64,000 bases of DNA, taken from assembly GCF_001011155.1 (NCBI RefSeq), contig NZ_CP011479.1, positions 2,746,501 through 2,810,500 on the forward strand, given 5' to 3'. This document shows positions 27,389 to 36,648 of the stretch, piece after piece (position 1 is the stretch's first letter; every line of letters begins with the position of its first letter). Under the pieces are notes generated by a model, which worked only from the letters and a program-made list of their open reading frames with translations, was not told where the DNA came from and made no database searches. The position numbers and the translations under genes were made by a program. This DNA is from Hoeflea sp. IMCC20628 (GTDB taxonomy: Bacteria; Pseudomonadota; Alphaproteobacteria; Rhizobiales; Rhizobiaceae).

Positions 27389-28298
27389 CGCGATCGCCCT
27401 TCCCTGTCTTTGAACTGGAGCTGCCGCCCGGCGAATGGTGATGGTCATTGTGCTGATGAGAGGAATGATCGTCGTCATGATGACCATCACCCGGATGGTG
27501 GTTTTTATGGTGGCCATCGTCGGGATGGCAGCTGGCCGTCACCGATCCGTCGGCGTGGCGCACTGTTCCATCGGGCAAATGGGTGTGATCATGGTCGTGC
27601 TCATAGACTGCCAACGCTGCATCAACCCGGTCACCAAACATCCGGCGGTACTCGTCGCTCGCCGCCACCGCGATCGGCGTTCCCTGACAGCAGACATGGC
27701 CGTTGAGGCAGATCACCCGGTCGGTGGCAGCCATCACCACGTGCAGATCATGCGAGATCAGCAGGACGCCGCAGCCAATGTCATCGCGGATGGACTTGAT
27801 CAGATTGTAGAGCGCGATCTCGCCTGAGTAGTCGACGCCCTGCACCGGCTCGTCGAGAACCAGCAGGTCGGGCTTGCGGGCAATCGCGCGGGCCAGCATG
27901 GCGCGCTGGAATTCGCCGCCGGAGAGATTGCGGACTTCGGATGCCAGCAGATGCGAAATGCCGGTGGCGCTCAATGCCTGCTCCGCAGCCTGGGCCGAGA
28001 CGCCGCCGGTGAGACGCATGAAGCGCGCCACCGTCAAGGGCAGCGTCCAGTCGACCGAGAGTTTCTGCGGCACGTAGCCAACGCGCAGACCGGGTTTGCG
28101 GTGCGCGCTGCCCTCGTCGGGCTTGATCACCCCGAGCGCAATCTTGGCGGTGGTCGATTTGCCCGAGCCATTGGGCCCGATCAGGGTGACGATCTCGCCC
28201 TTGCGGATGGTCAGATCGACCCCGCGCACCAGCCAGCGGCCGCCGCGTTCGGCACCAGCGCGCTCCAGCGAGATCAGAGGTCGTTCAGGATGCAGCAT
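27378..28298 (-). CDS. znuC: Zinc ABC transporter ATP-binding protein ZnuC with a histidine-rich tail
   Basis: A 306-residue ATPase. Walker A is GPNGSGKSTT, the signature motif is LSGGEFQRAMLARAI and Walker B is LLVLDEPVQGVD. The normal domain ends near residue 230, after which a tail of about 75 residues carries about 16 histidines in clusters (HDHDHTH, DDGHHKNHHPGDGHHDDDH, HNDHHH) with Asp and Gly. This probably binds zinc at the cytoplasmic face. It is first in znuC-znuB-zur and divergent from znuA. Confidence 0.93.
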   Translation of the reverse strand: MLHPERPLISLERAGAERGGRWLVRGVDLTIRKGEIVTLIGPNGSGKSTTAKIALGVIKPDEGSAHRKPGLRVGYVPQKLSVDWTLPLTVARFMRLTGGVSAQAAEQALSATGISHLLASEVRNLSGGEFQRAMLARAIARKPDLLVLDEPVQGVDYSGEIALYNLIKSIRDDIGCGVLLISHDLHVVMAATDRVICLNGHVCCQGTPIAVAASDEYRRMFGDRVDAALAVYEHDHDHTHLPDGTVRHADGSVTASCHPDDGHHKNHHPGDGHHDDDHSSHQHNDHHHSPGGSSSSKTGKGDRDAG

Positions 28299-28351
28299 TT
28301 CGATTCCTTAAAAAAACCGGCTTCCCGATCTTGTCTGAGGATATGGCACAC

Positions 28352-28385
28352 GTTATACCGTTACACAAGATTGTAACTTTATAAC
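28352..28385. promoter_or_regulatory. Zur operator candidate between znuC and znuA
   Basis: A 34-base nested palindrome: outer arms GTTATA and TATAAC, inner arms GTTACA and TGTAAC, all centred on the same point. It sits 18 bases before the znuA start and about 54 before znuC. Zur boxes are AT-rich palindromes containing GTTATA-like arms, so this probably controls both divergent transcripts. Confidence 0.7.
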
Positions 28386-28402
28386 ATATTCCGGAGAACC
28401 AC

Positions 28403-29395
28403 ATGATATCGTTTCGCTCCCTTGCCGCAAGCGCCGCGCTTTGTCTCGCGATGTTGCCATTCTCAGCGGCGCAAGGATTCGCCGAGCCGCACGTCGTGGC
28501 CTCGATCAAGCCCGTTCATGCGCTGGTTGCGGCAGTGATGGAGGGTGTTGGGAAACCTAATCTGATTGTCGGAGGTGCTGCCTCCCCACATGCCTATGCG
28601 CTCAAGCCGAGCCAGGCGCAGGCGATGGAAAACGCCGACCTGATCTTCTGGGTCGGCCACGAGCTCGAGAGTTTTCTTGAAAAACCAATCGAGACAATCG
28701 GAGCACACGCCCGCTCGGTGGAACTGATTGATGCCGAAGGACTGATCAAACTGCCGTTCCGCGAAGCCGGTCCGTTTGAAGCCCATGACCATGATGACCA
28801 TGCGACAGAGGATACCGATCACGCGCAGGATGATCATGACGAGATGGCCAGCGAAGAGCATGATCACGGCAGGGACGGATTCGATGCTCATCTCTGGCTT
28901 GATCCGCTCAACGCCAAGGTCTTCGTCCGGGTTATCGGAGAGGCACTGACAAAGGCAGACCCTGACAACGCGGCAACCTACGCTGCCAACGTCGCCACGA
29001 CCAATGAGCGGCTCGACGCTCTGATCGGCGAGGTCAACGCCACCCTCGCCCCGGTGCATGGCAGTCAGTTCATCGTCTTTCACGATGCGTACCAGTATTT
29101 TGAGAAGCGCTTTGACATGCAGGCCGCAGGCTCGGTCACGGTCAATCCGGAAGTCCGCGCCAGCGCCGAGCGGGTTGCGGCGATTCAGGACAAGGTGCAC
29201 GATCTCAATGCCGTCTGTGCATTTTCCGAGCCGCAGTTTGATGGCCAGTTGATCGACGTTGTCATTGAAGGCACTGATGCCCGCTCTGCTGTTCTCGATC
29301 CGCTGGGCGCAACGCTTGATGATGGCCCGGAGCTCTATTTCGACCTCATCCGGAACCTCGGCACGTCAATGCGCGATTGTCTTCAGGAGCGTTGA
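28403..29395 (+). CDS. znuA: Zinc ABC transporter substrate-binding protein ZnuA
   Basis: A 330-residue periplasmic zinc-binding protein. A signal peptide covers about residues 1-28 (ending SAAQGFA). Zinc-ligand histidines appear in SIKPVHALV, ASPHAYALKPS and FDAHLWLDP, with FHDAYQYFEKRF later. The flexible loop at about residues 128-160 is rich in His and acidic residues (HDHDDHATED, DHAQDDHDE, EEHDHGRD), as is typical of ZnuA. It is transcribed divergently from znuC behind a shared palindrome. Confidence 0.95.
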   Translation: MISFRSLAASAALCLAMLPFSAAQGFAEPHVVASIKPVHALVAAVMEGVGKPNLIVGGAASPHAYALKPSQAQAMENADLIFWVGHELESFLEKPIETIGAHARSVELIDAEGLIKLPFREAGPFEAHDHDDHATEDTDHAQDDHDEMASEEHDHGRDGFDAHLWLDPLNAKVFVRVIGEALTKADPDNAATYAANVATTNERLDALIGEVNATLAPVHGSQFIVFHDAYQYFEKRFDMQAAGSVTVNPEVRASAERVAAIQDKVHDLNAVCAFSEPQFDGQLIDVVIEGTDARSAVLDPLGATLDDGPELYFDLIRNLGTSMRDCLQER

Positions 29396-29577
29396 ATCGA
29401 TCTGCCGTCCTGTTCGGATGCTCAAGGAAAGGGCTTGCGGAACCATATCGGATTTCGCAAGTTGCCTGTACGCATAGTAGTTAGGGTTGCCGGGACTGGC
29501 CGTATCGGTTATCCGGCGACCTCTACCGGACCACGCCATATCGGCGTATGGGCAAGCATGGACAGGAAGATCACCAC

Positions 29578-30516
29578 ATGAGCGGACTGCTTGCCCTACT
29601 CGATGACGTCGCCGCATTGACCAAGCTTGCTGCAGCGCAACTCGACGATGTCACCGCGCAAGCCGCCAAAGTCGGGGTCAAGACAGCCGGCATCCTGATT
29701 GACGACACCGCGGTGACACCGAAATACGTAACCGGTCTTCCGGCAGCGCGAGAATTGCCGATCGTCTGGAAGATCGCCCGTGGATCGCTGTTCAACAAGC
29801 TCGTCATCCTGCTGCCGATTGCCATGCTGCTCAACGTGTTCGCACCCTGGCTGCTCTCACCGTTGTTGATGATCGGCGGCGGGTATCTGTGTTTTGAAGG
29901 CGCGGAAAAGATATGGCATATCTTCCATCCCGAACCGTTGCCGGTCGATGACGGCAATCCGATCGATCATGCGCATCTGGAAAAGCAGCGGGTCGCCGGC
30001 GCGATCAAGACCGACTTTATCCTGTCGGCAGAAATCATGACGATTGCGCTGTCCTCGATCGAATCCGGCACAGTGTGGATGGAAGCCATGGTGCTGGCGC
30101 TTGTGGCAGTGGGCATCACCGCCCTCGTCTATGGCAGCGTCGCCGTACTGGTCAAAGCCGATGACGTCGGTTTGAAGATGGCGCAGGGCGCCTATTTTGA
30201 CGCGACGCGCAGCCTCGGCCGCGCCATTGTGCGTGGCATGCCCACCTTCATGGAAACGGTTGCCAGCATTGGCACCGCGGCCATGCTCTGGGTTGGCGGC
30301 TCAATCATCATCCACGGTCTGGAAGGCTTCGGCATCTCGTTCTTCGGCCATCTGGTCGAAGACTCGTCAGCCGCGGTTCGCGAAGCTGTTGCTTTCGCGT
30401 CAGGTTTCCTCGGCTGGGCGACGGAAGCCCTGCTCAGCGGCATTTTCGGCCTTGCTGTCGGGCTGGCGCTTCTGGCGATTATCAGCGTGGGCAAGCGCGT
30501 GTTCAAGCGTGGCTGA
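29578..30516 (+). CDS. DUF808 (YedI-type) inner-membrane protein
   Basis: A 312-residue protein with four to six transmembrane segments, starting MSGLLALLDDVAALTKLAA, the hallmark N terminus of the DUF808/YedI family. VKTAGILIDDTAVTPKYVTG and KIWHIFHPEP are also family-typical. The ATG at 29578 has AGGAAG ahead of it; an ATG ten codons upstream is less likely. No function is established for the family as far as I know, and the neighbouring zinc and oxidoreductase genes give no clue. Confidence 0.9.
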   Translation: MSGLLALLDDVAALTKLAAAQLDDVTAQAAKVGVKTAGILIDDTAVTPKYVTGLPAARELPIVWKIARGSLFNKLVILLPIAMLLNVFAPWLLSPLLMIGGGYLCFEGAEKIWHIFHPEPLPVDDGNPIDHAHLEKQRVAGAIKTDFILSAEIMTIALSSIESGTVWMEAMVLALVAVGITALVYGSVAVLVKADDVGLKMAQGAYFDATRSLGRAIVRGMPTFMETVASIGTAAMLWVGGSIIIHGLEGFGISFFGHLVEDSSAAVREAVAFASGFLGWATEALLSGIFGLAVGLALLAIISVGKRVFKRG

Positions 30517-30771
30517 CCGTATGAAATCTGCGCCGCGCCAATCGCCAAACTTGACAGTCAGCTCTTCACGATGACGTGACGGTCATTGAAGCGGAACTCC
30601 CAAGCGGCCATCTGCGTTGTCTCCATCCGTTGTCTGATCGACTGAGCGGACGCTTGCCAAGGCGACGCTCTGACGTTCAGACCCTGCCCTTCAATTTACG
30701 TAAAGCGGCGCGCTGCCCGAGCGGGCAACAGAGCCATTCGCGCCCAACACAAACCATTTAGGACTGCCATA

Positions 30772-31695
30772 ATGAGAGCCGCCATCATCAACAATTACGC
30801 CACTGACATCGAGATTTCGGAGATCCCTGAGCCGGTCCTGACTGCTGATTCCGTATTGATCCAAGTGTATGCCGCCAGTCTCAACCCGATCGATAGCATC
30901 GTGCGGGCCGGCTACATGAAAGACATGGTTCCGCTAAGTTTCCCGCATGTGATGGGTTATGACGTCTCCGGTGTTGTCACCAAGGTCGGCACTGACGTAA
31001 CCGGCTTCAAGCCTGGCGATGCGGTCTATGCACGTCCCAATCAGGAAGATGCCGGTTCACTGGCCGCAGTCGCCCGCGTCAAGGCTGCCGAACTGGCGCT
31101 GAAGCCGGCAAGCATCAGCCACGCCGAAGCGGCCTCTATTCCGCTTGCCGGACTGACAGCATGGCAGGCACTGGTCGACAAGGCCGGACTCAAGGCCGGG
31201 CAGAAGATCCTGATCCATTCCGGGTCAGGCGGTGTCGGCACCCTGGCGATCCAGATTGCCAAGCACATTGGCGCGCATGTCGCCACCACCACCAGCGCCA
31301 AGAATGCAGATCTGGTGCGTTCACTCGGCGCTGACGAAGTGATCTATTACAAGACCGAGAAATTTGAAGACACTGTCTCAGACTATGATGTGGTGTTCGA
31401 CACGTTGGGTGGCGAAACCATGGCCCGCTCCTTCAGTGTTATGAAGAAAGGTGGCGTCCTGGTTTCGATCAAGGGGCAGGACACCGACAACCTGGCCGAG
31501 AAGCATGGCGTCCGGTTCGAATGGTTCTTCATGTCGCCCAGCGGCGCACAACTGACCGAACTCGGCGCCTTGATCGACAAGGGCATCGTCAAGCCAGTGA
31601 TCGACAGCAGCTATGAACTCAGCGAGATTTCGGCTGCCTACGACAAGCTGGCCGATGGCCATGCGGTCGGCAAGATCGTCGTCACCATCAGGTAA
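30772..31695 (+). CDS. Zinc-independent MDR oxidoreductase (quinone reductase-like)
   Basis: A 307-residue medium-chain dehydrogenase/reductase without zinc ligands. An N-terminal GroES-like domain (GYDVSGVVTKVGTDVTGFK, GDAVYARP) is followed by an NADPH-binding Rossmann domain with HSGSGGVGTLAIQIAKHIGA. It probably reduces quinones or enones with NADPH. It is a single gene with a strong terminator downstream. Confidence 0.88.
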   Translation: MRAAIINNYATDIEISEIPEPVLTADSVLIQVYAASLNPIDSIVRAGYMKDMVPLSFPHVMGYDVSGVVTKVGTDVTGFKPGDAVYARPNQEDAGSLAAVARVKAAELALKPASISHAEAASIPLAGLTAWQALVDKAGLKAGQKILIHSGSGGVGTLAIQIAKHIGAHVATTTSAKNADLVRSLGADEVIYYKTEKFEDTVSDYDVVFDTLGGETMARSFSVMKKGGVLVSIKGQDTDNLAEKHGVRFEWFFMSPSGAQLTELGALIDKGIVKPVIDSSYELSEISAAYDKLADGHAVGKIVVTIR

Positions 31696-31791
31696 CCCCG
31701 AAAGCAAAGCGCCGGCTTTCGTGTTGTAGCTCTTTGAATTGATGCATGAACGTTATCGTTCAAAAGAATCCATTTGAACACGACATGCATA

Positions 31792-31829
31792 GGGCCCGTG
31801 TGTCTTCCCCTGACACACGGGCCTCTTTT
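31792..31829 (+). terminator. Rho-independent terminator after the MDR gene
   Basis: GGCCCGTGTGTC pairs perfectly with GACACACGGGCC (12 pairs) around a short loop and is followed by TCTTTT. It serves the plus-strand MDR gene and ends just before the 3' end of the convergent RND permease gene. Confidence 0.85.
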
Positions 31830-31832
31830 GAT

Positions 31833-34800
31833 TCATTCGCCCGGCGAGAGTTCCTGCTGGCTGGCACGACGGCCAGCCATGTCGCCGGCCTCGCGCAATT
31901 CGGTATCAAGGCGGCGTTCTTCCTCCGCAGACGGTGTGGCAAAGCGTGCCAGCAGCAGATAGGCAACGGGGGTCAGGAACAACGTCGCTATCATCGCCAG
32001 ACCAAGACCGCCGACGATCACCCAGCCGAGCGCGATGCGCGCTTCAGCGCCGGCGCCGAAGGCCAAAAGCAGCGGCACGGAACCGAGCACGGTTGAGATC
32101 ATCGTCATCATCACCGGACGCAGGCGGATGTTGGAGGCCTCCTCGATCGCCTCGCGGATATCCATGCCCTTGTTGCGCAACTGGTTGGCGAATTCGACAA
32201 TCAGGATGCCGTTCTTGGCCATGACCCCGACCAGCAGCACAAGGCCGATCTGGCTGTAGACATTGAGCGATCCACCGGTGAAGGCCATGGCGAAAATGGC
32301 GCAGGCAAGCCCGAGCGGCACCGTCGAGATGATGATGAACGCACTGACGAAGCTTTCAAACTGGGCGGCGAGCACCAGCAGCACGACGATGATGGCGATG
32401 CCGAAGGTGATGAGCATATCGTTCGACGACTGATCCAGCGTCGCGGCTTCGGCCAGCGGAATAATGCGCACACCGCCCGGCATCAACGGCTCGGCGAGAT
32501 CAACAGCATTGGACCAGGCTTCGCCCAGCGCAAAACCGGGCGTCAGACCGGCGGTGATGGAAACCGAGCGCATCTGGCTTTCGCGCCTGAGATCGGGGGC
32601 GACAGCTTTCTCGGTCAGCGAGGCAATGGTAGACATCGGCACGATGCGGCCATCGCCGGCCTTGAGGTAGATCGATTCCAGGTCTGTCGGATCATTGATC
32701 GGGTTGGTGGTCGACATCAGCTTGACCGGGTAGGACCGATCCTCGATAAACACCTGCGCCACTTCGCTGCCGTCGAGAAGCGCCTGTAAGGCCTGCGCAA
32801 GGCCATCGATATCGACGCCCAGATCGGAGGCGCGGGCACGATCGATCTGCACCGAGATCTGCGGCTGGGTGGTTTCATAGGAGAGCTGGATCTGGCTGTA
32901 GCGCGGGTCCTGCTCCAGTTTCTCGACCATTTGCTGGGCAACGCCGGCCAGTTCACCATAATTGTTGCCGACAAAGGCAAACTGCAGACCGTTGCCGGCG
33001 CCACGGATGCCGAGACTGTTGGGCTGGATGGCGAAAGCCCGCAAGCCCGGAACAGTAGCCACGGCGCGGTTGAGATCGGCGACAATCTCGGATTGAGGCC
33101 GCTCCCGTTCGCTCCAGGGCGCAAGACTGAGCACCATGAAGCCGGAGTTGGCAGAGCCGCCGTTTCCGGCAATGGCAAACACATTCTGAACTTCGCCACT
33201 TTCGCGAAGCGGTGCGACAAGGCGCTCAATTTCCGTCATGCGAGCACGTGTATAGTCGAGGCTGACGCCCTGCGGCGCGGAGATCCGCATGATCGCCAAG
33301 GCCCTGTCCTCGGGCGGTGTCAGTTCCTGCGGGATGGTGGGGAGAAGCGCCAGCGCTGCGCCTGCCGTCAACAATGCAATGACGACGACGATCAATGGCG
33401 CATCAAGTGCGCGGTGCAGAACCGAAGCATAGGCTTTCGACATGCGGGCGCCGAATCTGACGAAGGCGCTTTGCTTGCCACCCGCCTTGGTCATGTCGCG
33501 CCGCTTGATCAGCCGTGATGCCAGCATCGGGCACAAGGTCAGGGCGACAACGCTGGAAATCATCACAGTGAAGGCCAGCACGAAACCAAATTCGGTGAAC
33601 AAACCGCCCGCCTGCCCCGGCAGGAACGAGATCGGGATGAAGACGGCAGCGAGCGTCGCCGTGGTGGTGATGACGGCGAAGAACACTTCCTTTGTGCCGA
33701 TCACGGCGGCGGCGCGCACGCCCATGCCTTCATTGCGTTTGCGCACGATGTTTTCGAGCACGACGATGGCGTCATCGACGACCATGCCGGTGGCGAGAAC
33801 CAGAGCCAGAAGGGTGAGGATATTGACCGAAAATCCAGCCAGCCAGATCGCTGCAAACGCTCCGATCAGCGACACCGGAAGGGTCACAGCGGGGATCAGC
33901 GTCGCCCGCCAGTCGCGCAGGAACAGGAAGATGATACCAATAACGATGATGACGGCCAGGATCAGCGTGGACCGCACCTCGTCAATAGCGCCGCTGATGA
34001 AAGTAGCGTCATCGCTGGTCACCCTGATGTCGACGCCTTCGGGCAGAATTGCCTGAATTCCGCCTATGGCAGCCCTGACCCCTTGCGAGATCTCCAGTGT
34101 ATTCGAGGCTGCCTGCCTGATGATGCCGATCCCGATGCCGGTGCGGCCATTGGCGCGCAGCACCGATTCCCCGATATTGGCGCCCAGGGTAATGCTGGCA
34201 ACATCGCGGAACCTGACCCGATCATTGATATAGAGGTTCTCAAAACCTTCGGGCGTGGTGACATCGGCGGTGGCGCGAACCACGATATCCGATGTTCGTG
34301 CCGTCAGTGATCCGGCAGGCACATCAAGTGCCACATTGCTCAGCGCACGGCGCAAATCGGCCAGTGTCAGGCCGAAGGCAGCCAGCCGCGAAGGATCGAC
34401 ATCGACACGGAAGACCTTCTCCCGGTCGCCGTAAACATTGACGTCGGCGACCCCGGCAACGGCTGCCAACCTGTCGACCACCAGGTCCTCGACCAGAATG
34501 GTCATGTCCTGGACGTTGTAGCGATCCGACGTCACCGCCAGACGCATGACCGGATCGGAATTGGCGTCGGCCTTGACGATGCGGGGATCGTCGGCGCCAT
34601 CGGGCATGTTGTTGGTCACCCGGCCGAGCGCATCCCGGACATCGGAGGCTGCAACATTGAGATCGGTGCTTTCGGTGAACTCGATGGTCACCCGGCTTCG
34701 GCCGAGTGTCGATGTCGATGACATTGAGGCAACGCCAGAGACGCGCGCCACGGCGCCTTCAACGACCGCAGTCAGCTCCCTGTCGACGGTTTCGGGTGCT

Positions 34801-35021
34801 GCGCCTGAAAAAGTTGTGGTCACGGTGATCACTGGACGGTCAACATCGGGCAGTTCACGGATTTCGGCACCGTAAAGACCGGCAAGACCGGCGACAACGA
34901 TGAGCAGGCTGATCACCATGGCCAGCACCGGCCGACGCACCATCAGTGCGGTGCCGCCGCCGGACTCCATCGGGCCGTTTGAATCAGTCTGGTCGGTGGG
35001 TGTTTCGTCGCGGTCGATCAT
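31833..35021 (-). CDS. RND efflux pump permease, HAE-1-like (pump 1)
   Basis: A 1062-residue AcrB-type inner-membrane proton/drug antiporter. It shows the usual two-fold layout: a first membrane helix, a large periplasmic part (TTTFSGAAPETVDRELT; FRDVASITLGAN), a membrane bundle with GMVVDDAIVVLENIVR carrying the proton-relay Asp pair, then the second half ending in GVMAKNGILIVEFANQLR and LRPVMMTMISTVLGSVPLL. Its start overlaps the adaptor stop by four bases. No outer-membrane channel gene is adjacent, so it probably borrows a TolC-like protein. Confidence 0.92.
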   Translation of the reverse strand: MIDRDETPTDQTDSNGPMESGGGTALMVRRPVLAMVISLLIVVAGLAGLYGAEIRELPDVDRPVITVTTTFSGAAPETVDRELTAVVEGAVARVSGVASMSSTSTLGRSRVTIEFTESTDLNVAASDVRDALGRVTNNMPDGADDPRIVKADANSDPVMRLAVTSDRYNVQDMTILVEDLVVDRLAAVAGVADVNVYGDREKVFRVDVDPSRLAAFGLTLADLRRALSNVALDVPAGSLTARTSDIVVRATADVTTPEGFENLYINDRVRFRDVASITLGANIGESVLRANGRTGIGIGIIRQAASNTLEISQGVRAAIGGIQAILPEGVDIRVTSDDATFISGAIDEVRSTLILAVIIVIGIIFLFLRDWRATLIPAVTLPVSLIGAFAAIWLAGFSVNILTLLALVLATGMVVDDAIVVLENIVRKRNEGMGVRAAAVIGTKEVFFAVITTTATLAAVFIPISFLPGQAGGLFTEFGFVLAFTVMISSVVALTLCPMLASRLIKRRDMTKAGGKQSAFVRFGARMSKAYASVLHRALDAPLIVVVIALLTAGAALALLPTIPQELTPPEDRALAIMRISAPQGVSLDYTRARMTEIERLVAPLRESGEVQNVFAIAGNGGSANSGFMVLSLAPWSERERPQSEIVADLNRAVATVPGLRAFAIQPNSLGIRGAGNGLQFAFVGNNYGELAGVAQQMVEKLEQDPRYSQIQLSYETTQPQISVQIDRARASDLGVDIDGLAQALQALLDGSEVAQVFIEDRSYPVKLMSTTNPINDPTDLESIYLKAGDGRIVPMSTIASLTEKAVAPDLRRESQMRSVSITAGLTPGFALGEAWSNAVDLAEPLMPGGVRIIPLAEAATLDQSSNDMLITFGIAIIVVLLVLAAQFESFVSAFIIISTVPLGLACAIFAMAFTGGSLNVYSQIGLVLLVGVMAKNGILIVEFANQLRNKGMDIREAIEEASNIRLRPVMMTMISTVLGSVPLLLAFGAGAEARIALGWVIVGGLGLAMIATLFLTPVAYLLLARFATPSAEEERRLDTELREAGDMAGRRASQQELSPGE

Positions 35022-36259
35022 GCGCCATCCCCGCTCTTGGCCTTGTCCGGAGAGACGCGCTGAGCTGTCGGCTCCTGATCTGCCGGGCTGCTTGCTTCCG
35101 GCCGATCAGCGCCGCCAATCACCCGAACAGTGGCTCCGGGGCGAACACTCTGGACGCCTTCTGTCACGACCTCGTCGCCGGTAGACAGGTCAGCCTTGAC
35201 CAGAACTGTCTCGGCATTGCGCTGAATGATCGTCACGTTGACCCGACGGGCCTTGTTGTCTTCAACCTGCCAGACATAAGAGCCGGTTGAATCCCACTGG
35301 ATCGCCAGCGGATCGACGGTTGGCCATCGTTCGCCGTCAAACCCGACACTGACCTCAAACGACATGCCGGCGCGCAGAGTGTCATCGGCATTGGCGATCT
35401 GGGCTCGCACGCGCAAGGTGCGGCTTGCTTCATCGACACGGTTGTCGACTTCAGAAATCTGTCCCTCGAAGGTCTCCCCGGGGCGCGATATTGCAATGGC
35501 CGTGACCTGCTTGCCAACCTCCATGCCGGAGGTGAAGCGTTCGGGTACAAAAAACTCGATCAGGATTTCACTGCGGTCATCGATTCTGGCTATCTCGCTC
35601 TGGCTGGTGACATAATCGCCGGTATTGACCGACAGGATACCGAGCGAACCGCTGATCGGCGCGGTCACGGTGCGGCGGGACAGGTCAAGTTCAGCTTCCC
35701 TGAGCGCGACCTTTGCCGATTCCAGTGCATTTTGCGCCTGATCGGCTTCAACACTCGAGGCAGCGCGACTGGCGACCAGGCTTTGCAGACGCTCCACCTT
35801 GGCTTTCGCATCATTGACCGTAAGTTTGGCTTTTTCGACGGCAAGTTCCTCTTCGGCGGCATCCAGCCGGATCAGGACGTCACCATGCTCGACCTTGCCG
35901 CCCGGACGGATCGGAATTTCAGCGATCTGACCCGACACCAGTGTTCTGACCGAAACCGAACGGACCGCCTGACCGGTACCAATCGCCGTGAGCTTGTCGT
36001 TGACCAGCCCTTCCTCCACCGGGGCAAGAATGACAAGTGCTTCGCGCTGCCCGCGGCCCCTGACCCGACCGGCTGCGCCCGGCCCGGCAGCCGTGTCGAC
36101 TTTGGCCTCATCGCCAGCGGGCGCGAACAGCGAAATCCGTTCAAGCCCGTTTCGGGCTAGGACATCATGCGCGCCCGGGTAAAGCCAGGACCAGCCAACA
36201 AATGCGACCGCAAGCAGGATCAGTGAGAGAAGCAATTGTTTCCAGAGTTTCAAATTCAC
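35018..36259 (-). CDS. RND efflux periplasmic adaptor (HlyD/AcrA family, pump 1)
   Basis: A 413-residue membrane-fusion protein. One N-terminal hydrophobic segment (LLLSLILLAVAFVGWSWLYPG) anchors it. The biotinyl-lipoyl halves are SVRTLVSGQIAEIPIRPGGKVEHGDVLIRLD and RTVTAPISGSLGILSVNTGDYV, flanking an alpha-helical hairpin (VEKAKLTVNDAKAKVERLQS). A C-terminal extension is rich in Glu, Pro, Ser and Lys. It precedes the permease in a two-gene operon. Upstream lies a palindrome that may be an operator. Confidence 0.92.
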   Translation of the reverse strand: MNLKLWKQLLLSLILLAVAFVGWSWLYPGAHDVLARNGLERISLFAPAGDEAKVDTAAGPGAAGRVRGRGQREALVILAPVEEGLVNDKLTAIGTGQAVRSVSVRTLVSGQIAEIPIRPGGKVEHGDVLIRLDAAEEELAVEKAKLTVNDAKAKVERLQSLVASRAASSVEADQAQNALESAKVALREAELDLSRRTVTAPISGSLGILSVNTGDYVTSQSEIARIDDRSEILIEFFVPERFTSGMEVGKQVTAIAISRPGETFEGQISEVDNRVDEASRTLRVRAQIANADDTLRAGMSFEVSVGFDGERWPTVDPLAIQWDSTGSYVWQVEDNKARRVNVTIIQRNAETVLVKADLSTGDEVVTEGVQSVRPGATVRVIGGADRPEASSPADQEPTAQRVSPDKAKSGDGA

Positions 36260-36648
36260 ATCTTTCAGATATGTGCTGACGAGAGCACCAGTTAACGCGT
36301 CTCGTCTGCACGACCAGGGTCCGGACCGAGCATGCCGGCTGTGTCAGCGGCAAATGCAGGTTGCATGCGGGAAACATAGCGCGTTGTTTGCCGACTGCAC
36401 CTTACCATTTAAACAGATTCCGAAAATCGGAAAGACGGTTTCTTTAAGAAAAGAATCATTTCATGGCAGGTCATGACGGGGGCCTGGCCGGGTATAGCCG
36501 CGTTGAAAACAATGGACCGGGCTTGTGTCTCGTGCGCGGCGCACCAGTTACATGACCAAAGTCATTGGCAAGCGCTGACCGGTGTGGCAGGTGCATCATC
36601 CTTGCCGGGCGGCTTTCTTACCTGCGCCCGATGCAACAGGACAGGACC
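36260..36648. other. Divergent intergenic region between RND pump 1 and idi
   Basis: About 390 bases with no convincing gene; promoters for both divergent units should lie here. It contains one clear palindrome, listed separately, in an AT-rich stretch at about 36400-36470. Open frames running through it lack ribosome binding sites and motifs. Confidence 0.5.
36418..36432. promoter_or_regulatory. Palindrome upstream of RND pump 1 (possible operator)
   Basis: TTCCGA and TCGGAA form a perfect six-base inverted repeat around AAA in the AT-rich divergent promoter region. A local repressor for the pump is not encoded nearby, so any binding protein is unknown. Confidence 0.35.
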
